A stretch of 64,000 nucleotides of DNA. It comes from Euleptes europaea. Taxonomy: Eukaryota; Chordata; Lepidosauria; Squamata; Sphaerodactylidae. Positions 1 through 12,884 of this stretch are shown piece after piece. Positions within the stretch are counted from its first letter, which is position 1. Each line of letters opens with the position of its first letter. The stretch is from assembly GCF_029931775.1 (NCBI RefSeq), contig NC_079312.1, forward strand, positions 14,639,821 through 14,703,820. Direction: 5' to 3'. The notes under the pieces were generated by a model that was not told the origin of the DNA, did not search any database, and was given only the letters and a program-made list of their open reading frames with translations. The position numbers were made by a program, and so were the translations under genes.

Positions 1-1
1 C

Positions 2-367
<366 letters not shown>

Positions 368-370
368 TAG

Positions 371-805
<435 letters not shown>

Positions 806-808
806 TGA

Positions 809-1481
<673 letters not shown>

Positions 1482-2015
1482 ATATAAGTGCTTGGAGTGT
1501 GGAAAGAGCTTCTCTCACAGTTGTGACTTCACTAAACATCAAAAGATGCACACAGGAGACAAGCCATATACATGTCTGAAGTGTGGGAAGAGCTTCAGCC
1601 AGATGCACCACCTTAATTTACACCAAAAAATTCACACAGGAGAGAAGCCATATAAATACTTGGAATGTGGGAAGAACTTCTCAGCTAATCAGTACCTAAC
1701 TACATCAGTGGATTCACACAGAGGAGAAGTCATATGAATGCTTGAAATGTGGGAAGAGCTTCACTTGCAGTGGCAACCTCACTACGCATGTAAGGATTCA
1801 CATGGGGAGAAGCTGTATAAATGCATGGCGTGTGGGAAAAGCTTCAGCCAGAGCATATACCTGGCATCACATCTCTTGCTTCACAGAAACGAGTAACCAT
1901 ATCAGTGTCCAGAATGTGGGAAGAGCTTCAGACTGAGAGACCACCTTGCTTAGTTTACATCAACACATTCACACTAGGGATAAGCCATGCAAATGCTCAG
2001 ACTGTAGCAAGAGCT

Positions 2016-2931
<916 letters not shown>

Positions 2932-2935
2932 TGAG

Positions 2936-3608
2936 GTGTTCCCAAAACAGAGAAACCATCTAAATGCTGAGACTGAAGCAAGGCTTTTCAGAGTTATTAC
3001 ACAGATGCCTTTTTTATTCTCAGTCAGGTAAATATAGCATAAAATGGGAGATTTCTAGCTGCCTTTCATGCTTAAATAAGAAGTTATATTAATTTTATCA
3101 CTGATAGATATTCAGTGCTGTTCTTAATGTGTTGATGTTTTAATGCCGAATTGTTTTAATGTTTTGATGTTTGCTGTCTTGGGAACCCTATTTGTATTGA
3201 AAGGCAGCATTGAAATGTTTTAAATTAAGGGTTCCCAACTGTTTTGAGCCTGCGGGCACATTTGGTATTCTGACCTGGCATGGTGGGCGTGGCAACAAAA
3301 TGACTTCCTCAGGAAGAGGAGCCAGCCACAAAATCAGCTGATCAGAAGGAAGAAGGCAAGGTCGGGGGTGACATGCAGAGATGCAGCAGGCAGAGTCCTA
3401 TGCTTGAACAGGTGTTTAAGGTTGCCAGAATTTTTTTTTAATTTATATTTTTTTATTTTCAAGAGAATAAGAGAAAAAACAAAGGGGAAGGGGGAAATAA
3501 GGGATTACAATAATGCTTCAATAATATTATATCTACTATTCAATTATACACAAGGAGTATATACACTGGGTGGAAATATGCCTGTTATCTCAGTTTAATC
3601 TCTTAACA
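2936..3608 (+). other. No gene seen; LINE-tail and dispersed-repeat debris
   Basis: Positions about 3120-3225 resemble a LINE 3' tail (gcc-poor, runs of tgttttaat, ending in ggcagcattgaaatgttttaaat). Positions 3228-3340 (GGTTCCCAACTGTTTTGAGCC onward) match a dispersed repeat also seen at 52576-52690. The rest is AT-rich and unassigned. Confidence 0.4.
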
Positions 3609-3911
3609 TTCCATGTAGGACATCCAGTGTCTCTCTCAACACAAGGAGTGTCCAGAAACCTGATAATATTTTAAAAGTATTTTATAAAGGTAGTTTTGTT
3701 TAATATAATAGAAATATGGAAGATAGTATCTTAACAAGAAAATCAAACAAAACCTTAGATTCTAAGGTTTTGTTTGATTTTCTTGTTAAGATACTATCTT
3801 CCATATTTCTATTATATTAAACAAAACTACCTTTATAAAATACTTTTAAAATATTATCAGGTTTCTGGACACTCCTTGTGTTGAGAGAGACACTGGATGT
3901 CCTACATGGAA
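3609..3911. repeat. Perfect 303-bp palindrome
   Basis: Positions 3609-3759 and 3761-3911 are exact reverse complements of each other over 151 bp, around a single T at 3760 (centre CCTTAGA-T-TCTAAGG). Symmetry stops abruptly at both ends. No target duplication is obvious. It could be a very young fold-back element, a real inverted duplication or a read or assembly fold-back artefact. Confidence 0.9.
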
Positions 3912-4269
3912 AGAAATGCCAAGGGATTGTGCTACAAACGCAGACCTGGGCGTGGACGGGCCTCCTGGAGCCATGATCATCAGCAGCCTTGATTAGGGGC
4001 GTGTTGCCAGGAGAGACTGAATTGCACATAGGGACAATTTCTGCTATGAGACAATTTCTGCTATGAGCCTTGGGGATGCAGGAGGGGTCTAAGAAACATG
4101 GGTCCTCAGGAGGTCTTGGGGTCACACCCCTCAACCACCATCACCCCATACCCAGGAACCCCTTCTCCTTGCCTGAAGTGGCCTGCTCGTGAAAACTTGC
4201 ATGATGTTGCTCTTGGAAATAAGGTTCAGCCACTAAAATTATGGCAAACACAATCTTCTGGAAATGGAG

Positions 4270-4375
4270 ATAACTATTGGGGTGCTAAGGGAGCTCCTGT
4301 TGATAGGCTTCTAGCCGTTAAGGCTCTGTGGATTTAACCCTTTTCCAGCCTTTCCTGCGAAAAGGGCAGAAAAGG
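4270..4375 (-). promoter_or_regulatory. Minus-strand relic of the ZNF promoter module
   Basis: Read on the minus strand, this holds GGAAAGGCTGGAAAAGGGTT followed by AAATCC, ACAGAGCC and then AGAAGCCTAT...GGAG. The order and spacing match the upstream motif and TATA region of the promoter modules at 50370-50420 and 40240-40290. No clear TATA box or splice donor remains, so it is probably inactive and lies in opposite orientation to the cluster. Confidence 0.4.
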
Positions 4376-5142
4376 GAACCATGTCCACAACAGAGGAAGA
4401 GACTGAGGATACTCCCGTTGCCTTTTTCTGTGGCAGAGCAGAAAGGAAGTATGCACATGTAGGTTTTTGCTTCACCACATCTTGAAGCTAAAGGTAGCTA
4501 CACCAGTTGAATTCTGCCTGCCATCAAGGAGAGGTGGACATCAGGCTAAGACACAACCCCCTACCCACAGACACACACACACAGCAGTGCTTAATTTTTG
4601 AAGAGTGACTCTGAACACTGGCTAGGACTTATCCCCTGGAGACAATGAACAAGCAGGAAAGGTTTCTCTCTGAGCGTGTATAAGTTATCACAACTCCTGC
4701 TATAGGGTTGCCAAGCTCCAGGTAGTGGGGAGAAAAACGGCACCTCTGTACTAGTACCAAGAGGTTAGGAAAACAGTACAGGATACTATGTATACACAGT
4801 GCAAGTTTTTATAAGCTACTGAGGTGAAGCACAGACCATATACGTGACATATACAAAACACATATACAATATGTACAATCCGCACAAAATAGAAAAAATT
4901 CCAAAGGTCTCAACCAAGTACCAAATGAGTGATAACATTGTAATCCTTGTGTATAAAGTCCATATAGAGACAATCATCAATGGATATGGCCGTTTCAGAT
5001 CCACAGCAGTGGAAATCCTTCTTCAGTCCTTCAAAGCAAGAGTGCTGTTACACATTCATAATTCCTTCCCACACAGGGTAAGTATAAACTGTTACAATCA
5101 TATGTCAGCAAAGTACATCACATAGTGTAGCAAGTACACTTT
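4376..5142. other. No gene seen
   Basis: Unassigned intergenic sequence with a short CA-rich run near 4568-4582. Short open frames here (for example 4844-5125) have no recognisable domain and look like chance. Confidence 0.4.
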
Positions 5143-5256
5143 TGCCACTTTTGCAATTGGACTCTATGACCCTCCCCAAACCCCACCCTCATCTGGCTCT
5201 GCTCCAAAAACCTAACACCGGTGGCAAAAAGAGACCTGGCAACCCCAGCCAGCTCT
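5143..5256 (-). repeat. AGGGTTGCCA-family repeat, fragment
   Basis: The minus strand carries the 5' half of the common repeat (GGTTGCCAGGTCTCTTTTTG, then the GGAGCAGAGCC and GGGTTTGGGGAGGG blocks). Full copies are at 6938-7136, 51203-51408 and 52034-52240. Confidence 0.7.
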
Positions 5257-5312
5257 AATGCGGGACTGAATATTTCTTTTTTCACAACAATAACTGCTTA
5301 ATGGATGGTGAC

Positions 5313-5470
5313 CTGGAGTCAGTGTGGGCAGAGCGCTGGTTACTGAGACTCTGGGAGACCCGGATTCAAATCTCCACACTGTCATGCAGCTCACTGGACG
5401 ATTTCTGGTCAGTCATACAGATTCAGCTCAATCTACCTCACAGGGTTGTTGTGAGGATATAATGAGGAGG
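5313..5470 (+). mobile_element. tRNA-headed SINE
   Basis: A tRNA-like head with B-box-like text (GGATTCAAATCTCCAC) is followed by the body CTACCTCACAGGGTTGTTGTGAGGAT, typical of squamate tRNA-derived SINEs. It is diverged and lacks its 3' tail. Confidence 0.6.
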
Positions 5471-5689
5471 GGAGGCTACTGTATGCTACCCCCAGGGGCC
5501 TTGCAGGAAGGGTGGAATGAAAATGTACCAAGTAGGGAGTCTGATGCTTACCCTGCTGTCTTGCTTGTTTGCGTCACAGAAGGCTGGAATTCAACTGGAA
5601 CAGCTTTCCCTGCCAGAAAAACATGATAAATTCAACCAGTACAGCTCCCCCCGCCCCACATCTTCATTATTCCTTCTTTGTTCTTTTCC

Positions 5690-5874
5690 TGGGAGGGGCT
5701 GGAAGGTGTTAAGTGCAGAGACCCCGCCTTTATTAGAGGGCCATACATTGGAGTTGACTTCTCAGCCCACCTGTTCCTTTTTTTCCCCTTTCTCTCATGA
5801 ACTTGTCTTTGTTGCCAGTTTTCAGGCTGCTCTTCTTCCTAAGTGAAAGGCAATGCAAAATTTCCCAGGAGTAG
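5690..5874 (+). promoter_or_regulatory. ZNF promoter module plus non-coding exon 1, upstream of duplicated unit A
   Basis: It contains CCTGGGAGGGGCTGGAAGG, TTAAGTGCAGAG, a TATA-position segment (GGCCATACATTGGAG), then CTCAGCCCACCTGTTCC and an exon-like stretch ending GTAG|GTGAGC at 5874/5875. The same chain of blocks occurs at about 40230-40400, 50355-50524 and 59610-59774. The TATA box is degraded here. It lies just upstream of duplication unit A and is not repeated in front of unit B. It is the likely first exon of the ZNF gene whose finger exon is at 9453. Confidence 0.6.
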
Positions 5875-6024
5875 GTGAGCTGAAGCAAGGAAAGGTGTTT
5901 CTAGATAAAGGTGGCGTACTGCCTCTTTATACGGAGGCTCTTGAGATAATATATTCATTCCATTCAAAAAGAACTGCTGTGCTGGATCAGACGGGGGGGG
6001 GGGGTCTTTCCGAAAACTTAGTTT

Positions 6025-6360
6025 TTGGTGTAAAAGGTAAAGGTACTCCCCTGTGCAAGCACCGGGTCATTACTAACCCATGGGGTGATGTCACATTACA
6101 ACGTTCACTAGACAAACTATGTTTATGGGGTGGTTTGCCATTGTTTTTAGCGGCAGCCCCACAATTACGGAACAACCACCCCAGAGAAGTGCTCTTCGTC
6201 CCCTCGCTTTCTATCTCTAAGAAACAGCTGAAGATGGTATAATTCAAGACTGTATTGATTAGTTAGTTTCTTGTACTTACTGGCTGTAAATTGTGGTTTT
6301 AATTTGTGTTTTTAAATGCATTTTTATATTTTTTTTTACGTTCTGTTTGCATTGTAAATC
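6025..6360 (+). mobile_element. SINE fragment and LINE 3' end
   Basis: Positions 6028-6150 match part of the tRNA-headed SINE seen whole at 52698-52990 (the CCCCTGTGCAAGCACCGGGT and CCCATGGGGTGATGTCACAT blocks). Positions 6150-6360 resemble the 3' end of an L2/CR1-group LINE: a remnant reading like LSISKKQLK followed by an AT-rich tail. A second copy is at 12359-12660 because of the tandem duplication. Confidence 0.5.
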
Positions 6361-6430
6361 AGAGTTAGACCATAGGTTCATCCAGCCCTGTGTTAATTGA
6401 AATGAGCATTGTTTCTGCCATTAAGTCATA

Positions 6431-6593
6431 GGGCGAAAATGCATGGTCGCTTTAGCCTCTTTTAGTCCCTGTTTCAGCCAGGATTTAGCCAGGATCGAAC
6501 ACACATTCAGCGAAAACGCATGCGTTCGATCCTGGCTGAATCCTGGCTGAAGCAGGGAATAAAGGGGGCTAAAGCAACCGTGCGTTTTCGCCC
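6431..6593. mobile_element. 163-bp MITE with long TIRs, TA target duplication
   Basis: The ends are GGGCGAAAATGCATGGTCGC and the near reverse complement GCAACCGTGCGTTTTCGCCC, flanked by TA on both sides. Almost the whole element folds back. It is inserted in a 5S-derived SINE (AAGTCA to the left, TTTAGTCACCTTATGGTGAC to the right). TA duplication suggests Tc1/mariner-type mobilisation. Confidence 0.8.
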
Positions 6594-6800
6594 TATATTT
6601 AGTCACCTTATGGTGACCCCGTAGGGTTTTCAAGTCAAGAGATATTCGGAGGTGGTTTGCCGTTGCCTGCCTCTGCATTGCAATCCTGGACTTCCCTGGT
6701 GGTCTCCCATCCAAATACTAATCAGGGCCAACGCTGGCTTTCAAATCTTGGCTTTCAAGATTTGATGAGATCAGGCTAGCCAGGGCTAGCCAGGTCAGGG
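6594..6800 (-). mobile_element. 5S-rRNA-derived SINE (minus)
   Basis: The minus strand shows the 5S internal-promoter region ending in AGTATTTGGATGGGAGACCA and a tail CACCATAAGGTGACTAAA that resembles the BovB 3' end. The head is partly rearranged (CTTTCAAATCTTGGCTTTCA repeat). The tail is split by the MITE. Confidence 0.7.
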
Positions 6801-6937
6801 GTAAATGGGCCTAGAACCATCAAAGCGCCTGTGCTCTATTGAGTCCTTATTTGAGCAATGATGTCACCCTAAGGAAGATGCTAAGGGTGACCTGGGATTC
6901 CTTCATGCAGCCCCCACTGTTTGAGAGGACGTCAGGA

Positions 6938-7136
6938 GGGTTGTCAGGTCCCTCTTTGCCACTGGCAGGAGGTTTTTGGGGCGAAGCCTGAGGAGAGCGG
7001 GGTTTGGAGAAGGGAGGGACTTCAATGCCATAGAGCCCAGTTGCCAAAGCGGCCATTTTCTCCAGGGGAACTGATCTGGAGATCAGTTGTAATAGCAGGA
7101 GATATCCAGCGAGTACCTGGAGGTTGGCAACCCTAG
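6938..7136 (+). repeat. AGGGTTGCCA-family repeat, near full length
   Basis: It runs from AGGGTTGTCAGGTCCCTCTT to GGAGGTTGGCAACCCTAGG; the ends are imperfect inverted repeats. Inside are CATTTTCTCCAGGGGAACTG and GGAGATCAGTTGTAATAGCA, found in more than ten other copies in this window. It could be a non-autonomous DNA transposon; no coding sequence. Confidence 0.75.
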
Positions 7137-8022
7137 GCATCAAGGAAAGCCAAGATGAATAATCAAAGTCAGGAAAGTGGTTCCCCGAACCCTGATTTTC
7201 AGTACCAAACTGTAGCTCCGGTTTTAATGCAGGCAAAAAAACCCCTCCTGGTTTAATTATTTTTTTAAGATGCTTTAGAAGAAGAAAAGCAGCACAAGGT
7301 ATGGCAAATAAGTTGCAGTTTCTGATAGTTATTATTACCATGATTGTTATTATTGGACAGGAACAGCAAATAAGTAATGTAAAAGTGAGAATTTCTTATC
7401 CAGTTTTCTGCTCATTGGAACTCACAGCTGCAAAATGAAGTTCCAAGTTCATTTTTATTCATTTACATCATTTATATCCAGCCTTTCTGCCATCCCAAGG
7501 ACCATCAAGGCAGCTAACTATTTAAAACATACTTGACAAAATCATATCTTAAAACTATTAATTAAGTATTTTTAGAATGGCAATGCCGTAATAAAAATCT
7601 CTCTCTCTCTCTCTTAAAACTATTAAAATCCTTCAAGGGGAATGCAAAATCATCCATAACGGATCACACCTTAAATCCTGGGTCAGCTCTTTCGCCCACC
7701 AGTAGCACTTCTATCTTGTTGAGACTAAGCTTCTGTTTGCTTCAAGTTGCTGAGTTCAAAGGTTTATGAGAACAAGTCTTGGTATAAAGTACAGTGTAGT
7801 CATTGCATGATATCCTAGATTTTGCACAAAGTAGTCTAAAGAGCCATTGTTCAACATTCACTCTACCGCATAAACATATTTATATCAACTCTATGTTAAA
7901 GAAACCAGTGGCTACTTTTCTTGCATCAGAGAAGGAGCAGACATATCTACAATTATTGTGGGTGAGTGTAGTCCAGTGTGTGTTCTGATTTTTTTGGTTT
8001 GTTTGTTTGTTTTGGCCCCAAG
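7137..8022 (+). other. Intronic sequence with LINE debris and a CT microsatellite
   Basis: No gene is seen. Positions about 7450-7520 resemble a minus-strand LINE 3' end (CAGCCTTTCTGCCATCCCAA), and 7599-7613 is a short (TC)n run. The same sequence recurs in unit B at 13430-14303. Confidence 0.5.
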
Positions 8023-8427
8023 GAACAGAAAATGAGATGTACTACTGGGCAGAGATTGAGCTGGGGGAGACATCAGAGGAAGGTGGGAGAGATCTCCATC
8101 CTCCCCAGCTTGGAGGTCTACAAATGGGGCCAAGTCCACAAATGACGTGGGCGACAAATGAGTCCTCAGAACAACATTGGGCAATCCCATGGCAAGAACC
8201 CTACCAGGACACAGCGCCCCCTCCTCACTGGCAGCAGAGAAACCCACTGTTGACAGAGCCATTAAGGAATGCTGCCAACACTCCTGAGACTATGGGAATC
8301 GTTGATGCCAGCTCCTGGTCTGGAGGACAGGGTATATCTGAAATTATACCAAGTTTCGGCAGGATGACTGTAGGACCCTGGAGAAGGTCTGTCGCAGGAG
8401 CTGAGCCAGGGGGAATGCTGGAGGAAG
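8023..8427 (+). CDS. Candidate phase-1 exon of ZNF gene A (unrecognised domain)
   Basis: This 135-codon open segment is bounded by a plausible acceptor (CCCCAAG|GAACAG) and donor (GAGGAAG|GTAGGA). Both borders are phase 1, as is the acceptor of the finger exon at 9453, so it would join in frame. It codes for an acidic, Trp/Gln/Pro-rich peptide beginning TENEMYYWAEIELGETSEE and ending GGMLEEG. The unit B copy is also fully open (14304-14708), with about ten amino-acid differences and identical length. I recognise no KRAB, SCAN or BTB signature. Downstream of 8427 the open frame runs into a repeat and should not be counted. It may be a lineage-specific linker exon or chance open intronic sequence. 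Confidence 0.4.
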
Positions 8428-8489
8428 GTAGGAGAGGCCTCAGTCTGATCCAGGTTGGAGCTATTGGGGATCTCCAGATTGGGGGGGGG

Positions 8490-9017
8490 GGCAACTCCAC
8501 AAATTATATGGACGGCAAACATGTTTCCCAGCTCTGGATTGGGAAATTGCTGGAGATTTGGGGGAGTGACACCTGGGGAAGGCAGGGTTTGGGAAGGGGA
8601 GGGACCTCAGCAGAGTATAATGACATTTTCCCCAGGGGAACTGCTCTCTGTAGAAGAAGAAGGAGTTGCTTTTTATATGCCGACTTTGTCTACCACTTAA
8701 GGGAGACTCATACTGGCTGACAATAACCTTCCCTTCCCCTCCCCACAACAGACACCCTGTGAGGTAGGTGGGGCTTAGAGTTCTTAAGAGAACTGTGACT
8801 AGCCCAAGGTCACCCAGCTGGTTTCATGTGTAGGAGTGGGGAAACAAATCCAGTTCTGCAGATCGGCCTCCTCCGCTCATGTGGAGGAATCCGGTTCTTC
8901 AGATCAGAGTCCACCACTCCAAACCACTACTCTTAACCACTATACCACACTGGCTTGGAGACGAGTGGTAATTCCTGGAGATCTCCAGGCTCCACCAGGA
9001 GGTTGGCAACCCTAGGA
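8490..9017 (+). repeat. AGGGTTGCCA-related repeat split by a Sauria-type SINE
   Basis: Outer parts (8490-8651 and 8956-9017, ending GGAGGTTGGCAACCCTAGG) belong to the TIR-ended repeat. The middle is a minus-strand SINE. This gives the order of insertion: repeat first, SINE later. Unit B has the same nest, so both insertions predate the duplication. Confidence 0.7.
8652..8955 (-). mobile_element. Sauria-type SINE (minus)
   Basis: The minus strand starts AGCCAGTGTGGTATAGTGGT and includes the tRNA-like B box and CACAGGGTGTCTGTTGTGGG. It ends at the (TTC)n tail, seen here as AGAAGAAGAAGG at 8652. The B-copy counterpart is 14936-15230. Confidence 0.85.
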
Positions 9018-9452
9018 GCAAATGAGGACATGCAACCACAGTGGGAAATATCAAAGCTGATATACCCAGGCACCATGAAGTCACTTCAGTTGGGGTTAAA
9101 CCATGGGTCCCCAGTGGGGTGCCCATGGGCACCATGGTGCCTGTCCACAACTTTCCTAGCACCTGCCAAGTGGGTGGGGCCAGATGGAGATTTGCCCAGC
9201 TGGGCTTCTGATTGGCCGTTTGAGAGCTGTTTGGCTGAGCAGACCTTTAAGAACATTGCTTTGGCAGCACCTGCCACCAAACCAGTCACATACTCTCAGC
9301 CTAAACCACCTCACAGGGTGGTTGTGAGGATAAAGGGTGGAGAGGAGAATGATGTAAGCCACTTTTGGTCCTGATTGGGGATAAAAGTGGGGTATAAATT
9401 ATGTAAATAAATAAATAATAAATAAGTTGCTGTTCTGTCTTTTCTCCAGCAG
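9018..9452 (+). repeat. Dispersed repeat and SINE 3' part upstream of ZNF exon A
   Basis: Positions 9040-9255 (CACCATGAAGTCACTTCAGT to TTTAAGAACATTGC) occur twice in unit B. Positions about 9290-9420 are the 3' half of a tRNA-derived SINE, ending in (AAAT)n just before the acceptor of the ZNF exon. Confidence 0.55.
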
Positions 9453-10219
9453 ACTTTGCACCCGTGAGCGAGGTTGAGGCTCTTCAGTCTGGAGAATTTG
9501 AGGAAAGCCATCCCACTGGAGCATCAGGAGGTGGAGAAGAAGGGATGGTTTTCCAGGGACATGAGAGTCAGGAAGCCTGTGAAAGTCGGCAAACAGTACA
9601 AGGTTGGCTGCAATTTGATCAAATGAGAAGAGATTCTCTCTTAGACAACCAAGTGTTAACTGAAGTGGTCTTTCTGGGGAGAGAAACGGGGGGCACTGAA
9701 TGCCAAGAAAACCCTAGGCAGACATCTGATCTTCCAAGGAGCCAGCCTGCCGAAAGAAAGAAGAAAATCTACACATGCCTGAAATGTGGGGAAAGCTTTG
9801 CTTATAAACACATTCTTGTCAGGCATGAAAATTCCCATACAGGAGAGAAACCGTATACATGTTTAGAATGTGGGAAAATCTTTACTCGGCAAACAGGCCT
9901 TGCTACTCATGAGAGAGTCCACACTGGAGAGAAACCGTATGTATGTTCAGTGTGTGGGAAGGGGTTCATTTCAAGCAGATATCTTCTTCGGCATCAAAAT
10001 ATACATACAGGAGAGAAACCACACCGTTGCATGGAGTGTGGCGAAAGCTTCCTCTGGAACGAGCAACTTGTGGCTCACAGTGCCATTCATACTGGAGAGA
10101 TGCCATTCAAATGCTTGGAGTGTGGGCAAGGCTTTCATTGGGAAAAAAGCTTCAGGAGGCACATGAAAAGACACGATAGCAAGGAACCACAGACCACCAC
10201 ACGCTGCGAGAGAAGCTAG
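9453..10219 (+). CDS. C2H2 zinc-finger exon, gene copy A (five fingers)
   Basis: This is the terminal exon of a probable nuclear DNA-binding protein. The acceptor TTTTCTCCAGCAG lies at 9452; the exon is in phase 1 and stops at TAG 10217-10219. About 105 residues of low-complexity linker (VSEVEALQSGEFEESHP...) come first. Then come five fingers with intact C2H2 residues: [76 protein letters not shown] and FKCLECGQGFHWEKSFRRH, joined by HTGEKPY-type linkers. The DNA-contact residues at helix positions -1, 2, 3 and 6 read YHIR, RTGT, SRYR, WEQA and WKSR. The exon has no in-frame ATG at its start, so translation must begin upstream; the nearest promoter module is at 5690. No KRAB is seen. The frame is intact. 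The second copy is 15981-16750. Confidence 0.9.
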
Positions 10220-11003
10220 ACAGTTAAGTCTCCTAACTCTGAAGTCGAAGGAAGCCCACACTGGAGAGACCGTGCATATTTCCAGACTGAGAAAACGTTG
10301 AATTGTAGGTTGAATCTTGTTGAGCATAAAAGGGGGGGTAAACAGTGGACAGAAGCCAATTAGATGTTCAGAATGAGGGGAAAGATTCAGCCTACGAACA
10401 AATTATAACACACTCTTTGAGGATTTGTACATGAGAGCCCGGCAACTTGCCTGCTGCATGGTGAACTGTATCGTAGTGGGAGAGATTTGTACCGCCAAGC
10501 GTCTCAGTTCATTCTTGTGTCCGGTAGCCCGTCCCCTCTGGCTTTCATTCTGCCCTCTTGCAAAAAAGAGGGAGACAGGTAGTGACTGTGGGACCCGGGA
10601 AGGAACTGGGACACACGTGACTCCTTATGAGGAAATTGATACGCAGCAACATTCCCTGAGACTTAGTTGGGGTTCAACCTTGAGAAGGGGCCTAAAATAT
10701 TATCCCCCAAGTGATTTTGGTTTCTGAATTGCTTGCCGTCAGCTCGATGGAATCCATCTTTTAACAATGTTTTATAAAAATGCTGATGAATTACCAGAGC
10801 CTTTAGGAAAAATGTGATTTTATTGATAAGGATTTGCTGTATGAAAGGTGAGTCCTCTCTACTATGTTTCATGGTTCAAGACTGGTTGCACAACATTAAG
10901 AACTGAATGCACAGGGGAGGTTTGTTGTTGTTTTGGGTCACGGTGGTGGGCTGAGAGAAGTTGACTAATTTTCCTGATGGCTAAATAAACATTTTTAAAG
11001 TTC
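10220..11003 (+). other. 3' UTR of ZNF copy A
   Basis: Unique sequence with decayed finger-like text just after the stop (for example GGAGAGACCGTGCATATTTC). It runs to a poly(A) signal AATAAA at 10984-10989, followed by GT-rich sequence (TTTGTCCTCTTTTGTTGTCC). Unit B has the same signal at 17521-17526. Confidence 0.6.
10984..10989 (+). terminator. Poly(A) signal, ZNF copy A
   Basis: AATAAA with a downstream T/GT-rich element; conserved in unit B. Confidence 0.6.
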
Positions 11004-11103
11004 TGACTTTGTCCTCTTTTGTTGTCCTTTCTCCTGGGTTGGGCGTGAAAAGAACCTGTTAATCTAGGGGGGTGGTTCCTGCTAGGATTGCCAACCTCCA
11101 GGG

Positions 11104-11410
11104 GCCAGTGTGGTGTAGTGGTTAAGAACGGTGGTTTGGAGCAACGGAATCTTATCTGGAGAGCCGGGTTTGATTCCCCACACCTCCCCACATGAGCGGC
11201 GGAGGCTAATCTGGTGAACTGGATTTGTTTCCACACTCCTCCACACGAACCCAGCTGGTGACCTTGGACTAGTCACATTCTCTCAGCCTCACCTACCTCA
11301 CAGGGTGTCTGTTGTGGGGAGGGGAAGAGATGATGATTGTAAGCTGGTTTGAGTCTCCTTTAAGTGGTAGAGAAAGTCAGCATTTAAAAAACAATTCTTC
11401 TTCTTCTCAT
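11104..11410 (+). mobile_element. Sauria-type SINE (+)
   Basis: It begins GCCAGTGTGGTGTAGTGGTT and ends in TTCTTCTTCTTCT after AAAGTCAGCATTTAAAAAAC. The counterpart in unit B is 17641-17918. Confidence 0.85.
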
Positions 11411-11910
11411 AATGAAAACTGGTCTCCAGGTGACAGAGAACAGTTCCCCTGGAGTGGACTCTAGTGAACTCTGTGGCCTTAGACTCTGCTGAAGTCCCTC
11501 CCTTCCCCCAAACCCTACGCTCCTCCAGGGTCCGTCCGTCCCCAAAAAAATCTACAGGCATTTCTCAACTCAGATATGGCAACTCTAGGATTCAGACGGT
11601 TGCAGGTTCTAATCTTTGCCATGTCTTTCTGGAGTGGGTGTAGAATGGTAGGCAATGCTGTGGGCTGTGCTCTCGGGGAATGGGAGTAGGGGTAAGAAAA
11701 CGAGTTGGTTTTTATACGCCGCTTTTCTCTATTGTGCTAGGATGCAACCTCGGGGGAAGGCTTGGTCGCTGCGCCCTTTTTGTGGACCAGTTGGGGCAAC
11801 TAGTGGGCCCCTGCATGGAACAGGATGCTGGGTAGATGGACCCCTGGTCTGATCCCACTTGTGTAATAATTCTCCACCCCCTTCTGTTTGTACATTTTGG
11901 ATATGTATGA

Positions 11911-12215
11911 GAGCCAGCATGGTGTAGTGGTTAAGAGCGGTGGTTTGGACCGGTGGATTCTGATCTGGAGAACCGGGTCTGATTCCCCACTCCTCCACAA
12001 GAGCACCAGACGCTAATCTGGTGAACCAGGCTGGTTCCCCCACCCCTACACACGAAGCCAGCTGGGTGACCTTGGGCTAGTTACAGCTCTCTTGGCCTCA
12101 CCCAACTCCCAGGGTGTCTGTTGTGGGGAGGGGAAGGGAAGGTGATTGTATGCTGGTTTCATTCTCCCTTAAGTGGTGGAGAAAGTTGGCATGTAAAAAC
12201 CAACTATTCTTCTAT
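11911..12215 (+). mobile_element. Sauria-type SINE (+)
   Basis: It begins GAGCCAGCATGGTGTAGTGG and ends near CAACTATTCTTCT, complete with tRNA-like head, body and tail. Confidence 0.85.
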
Positions 12216-12721
12216 GTTGTATTCAGCTTACATTATATAATACTTCATGCATCTGAAGAAGTAGGATCTGAATTTGTTATTCTGTAGGGGGGCCCAGGCT
12301 CTTTGTCTCGGCTGCTATATGGCTGCCTCCGTGACTAGGGTTGATCTCTTTAGTCTGACCCATGGGGTGATGTCACATCACAACGTTCACTAGGCAAACT
12401 ACTAGTATGTTTATGGGGTGGTTTGCCATTGTTTTTAGCGGCAGCCACACAATTACGGAACAACCTCCCCAGAGAAGTGCTCTTCGTCCCATCGCTTTCT
12501 ATCTAGGAAACAGCGGAAGATGGTTTTATTCAAGACTGTATTTGATTAGTTAGTTTCTTGTACTTACTGGCTGTAAATTGTGATTTTAATTTGTGTTTTT
12601 AAATGCATTTTTATGTTTCCCCCCCTTCTGTTTGCATTGTAAATCTTGTACAGAGTTAGACCATAGGTTCGTCCAGCCCTGTGTTAATTGAAATGGGCCT
12701 TGTTTCTGCCATTAAGTCATA

Positions 12722-12884
12722 GGGCGAAAATGCATGGTCGCTTTAGCCTCTTTTAGTCCCTGTTTCAGCCAGGATTTAGCCAGGATCGAATACACATTCA
12801 GCGAAAACGCATGCGTTCGATCCTGGCTGAATCCTGGCTGAATCAGGGAATAAAGGAGGCTAAAGCAACCGTGCATTTTCGCCC
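12722..12884. mobile_element. MITE, unit B copy
   Basis: Duplicate of 6431-6593 with the same GGGCGAAAA...TTTTCGCCC ends and TA flanks; it reached this place by segmental duplication, not by transposition. Confidence 0.8.

Larger units (their letters stand above)
6078..12354 (+). repeat. Tandem segmental duplication, unit A
   Basis: The order of parts is repeated in 12355-18474: LINE tail, MITE in a 5S SINE, AGGGTTGCCA repeat, candidate exon, nested SINE, ZNF exon, 3' UTR, Sauria SINEs. Most of the two copies match nearly base for base. The offset is 6291 bp at the left, grows to about 6530 bp after a local duplication in B, and falls to about 6115 bp at the right end. At the join near 12354 the inside of an AGGGTTGCCA repeat (ATCTCTTTAGTCTG) meets the inside of a SINE (ACCCATGGGG). 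Confidence 0.9.

Noticed and set aside
8428-8720. Right-hand part of the 237-codon frame starting at 8007
   Set aside because: It lies in a TIR repeat and a SINE; only 8023-8427 is a sensible exon.
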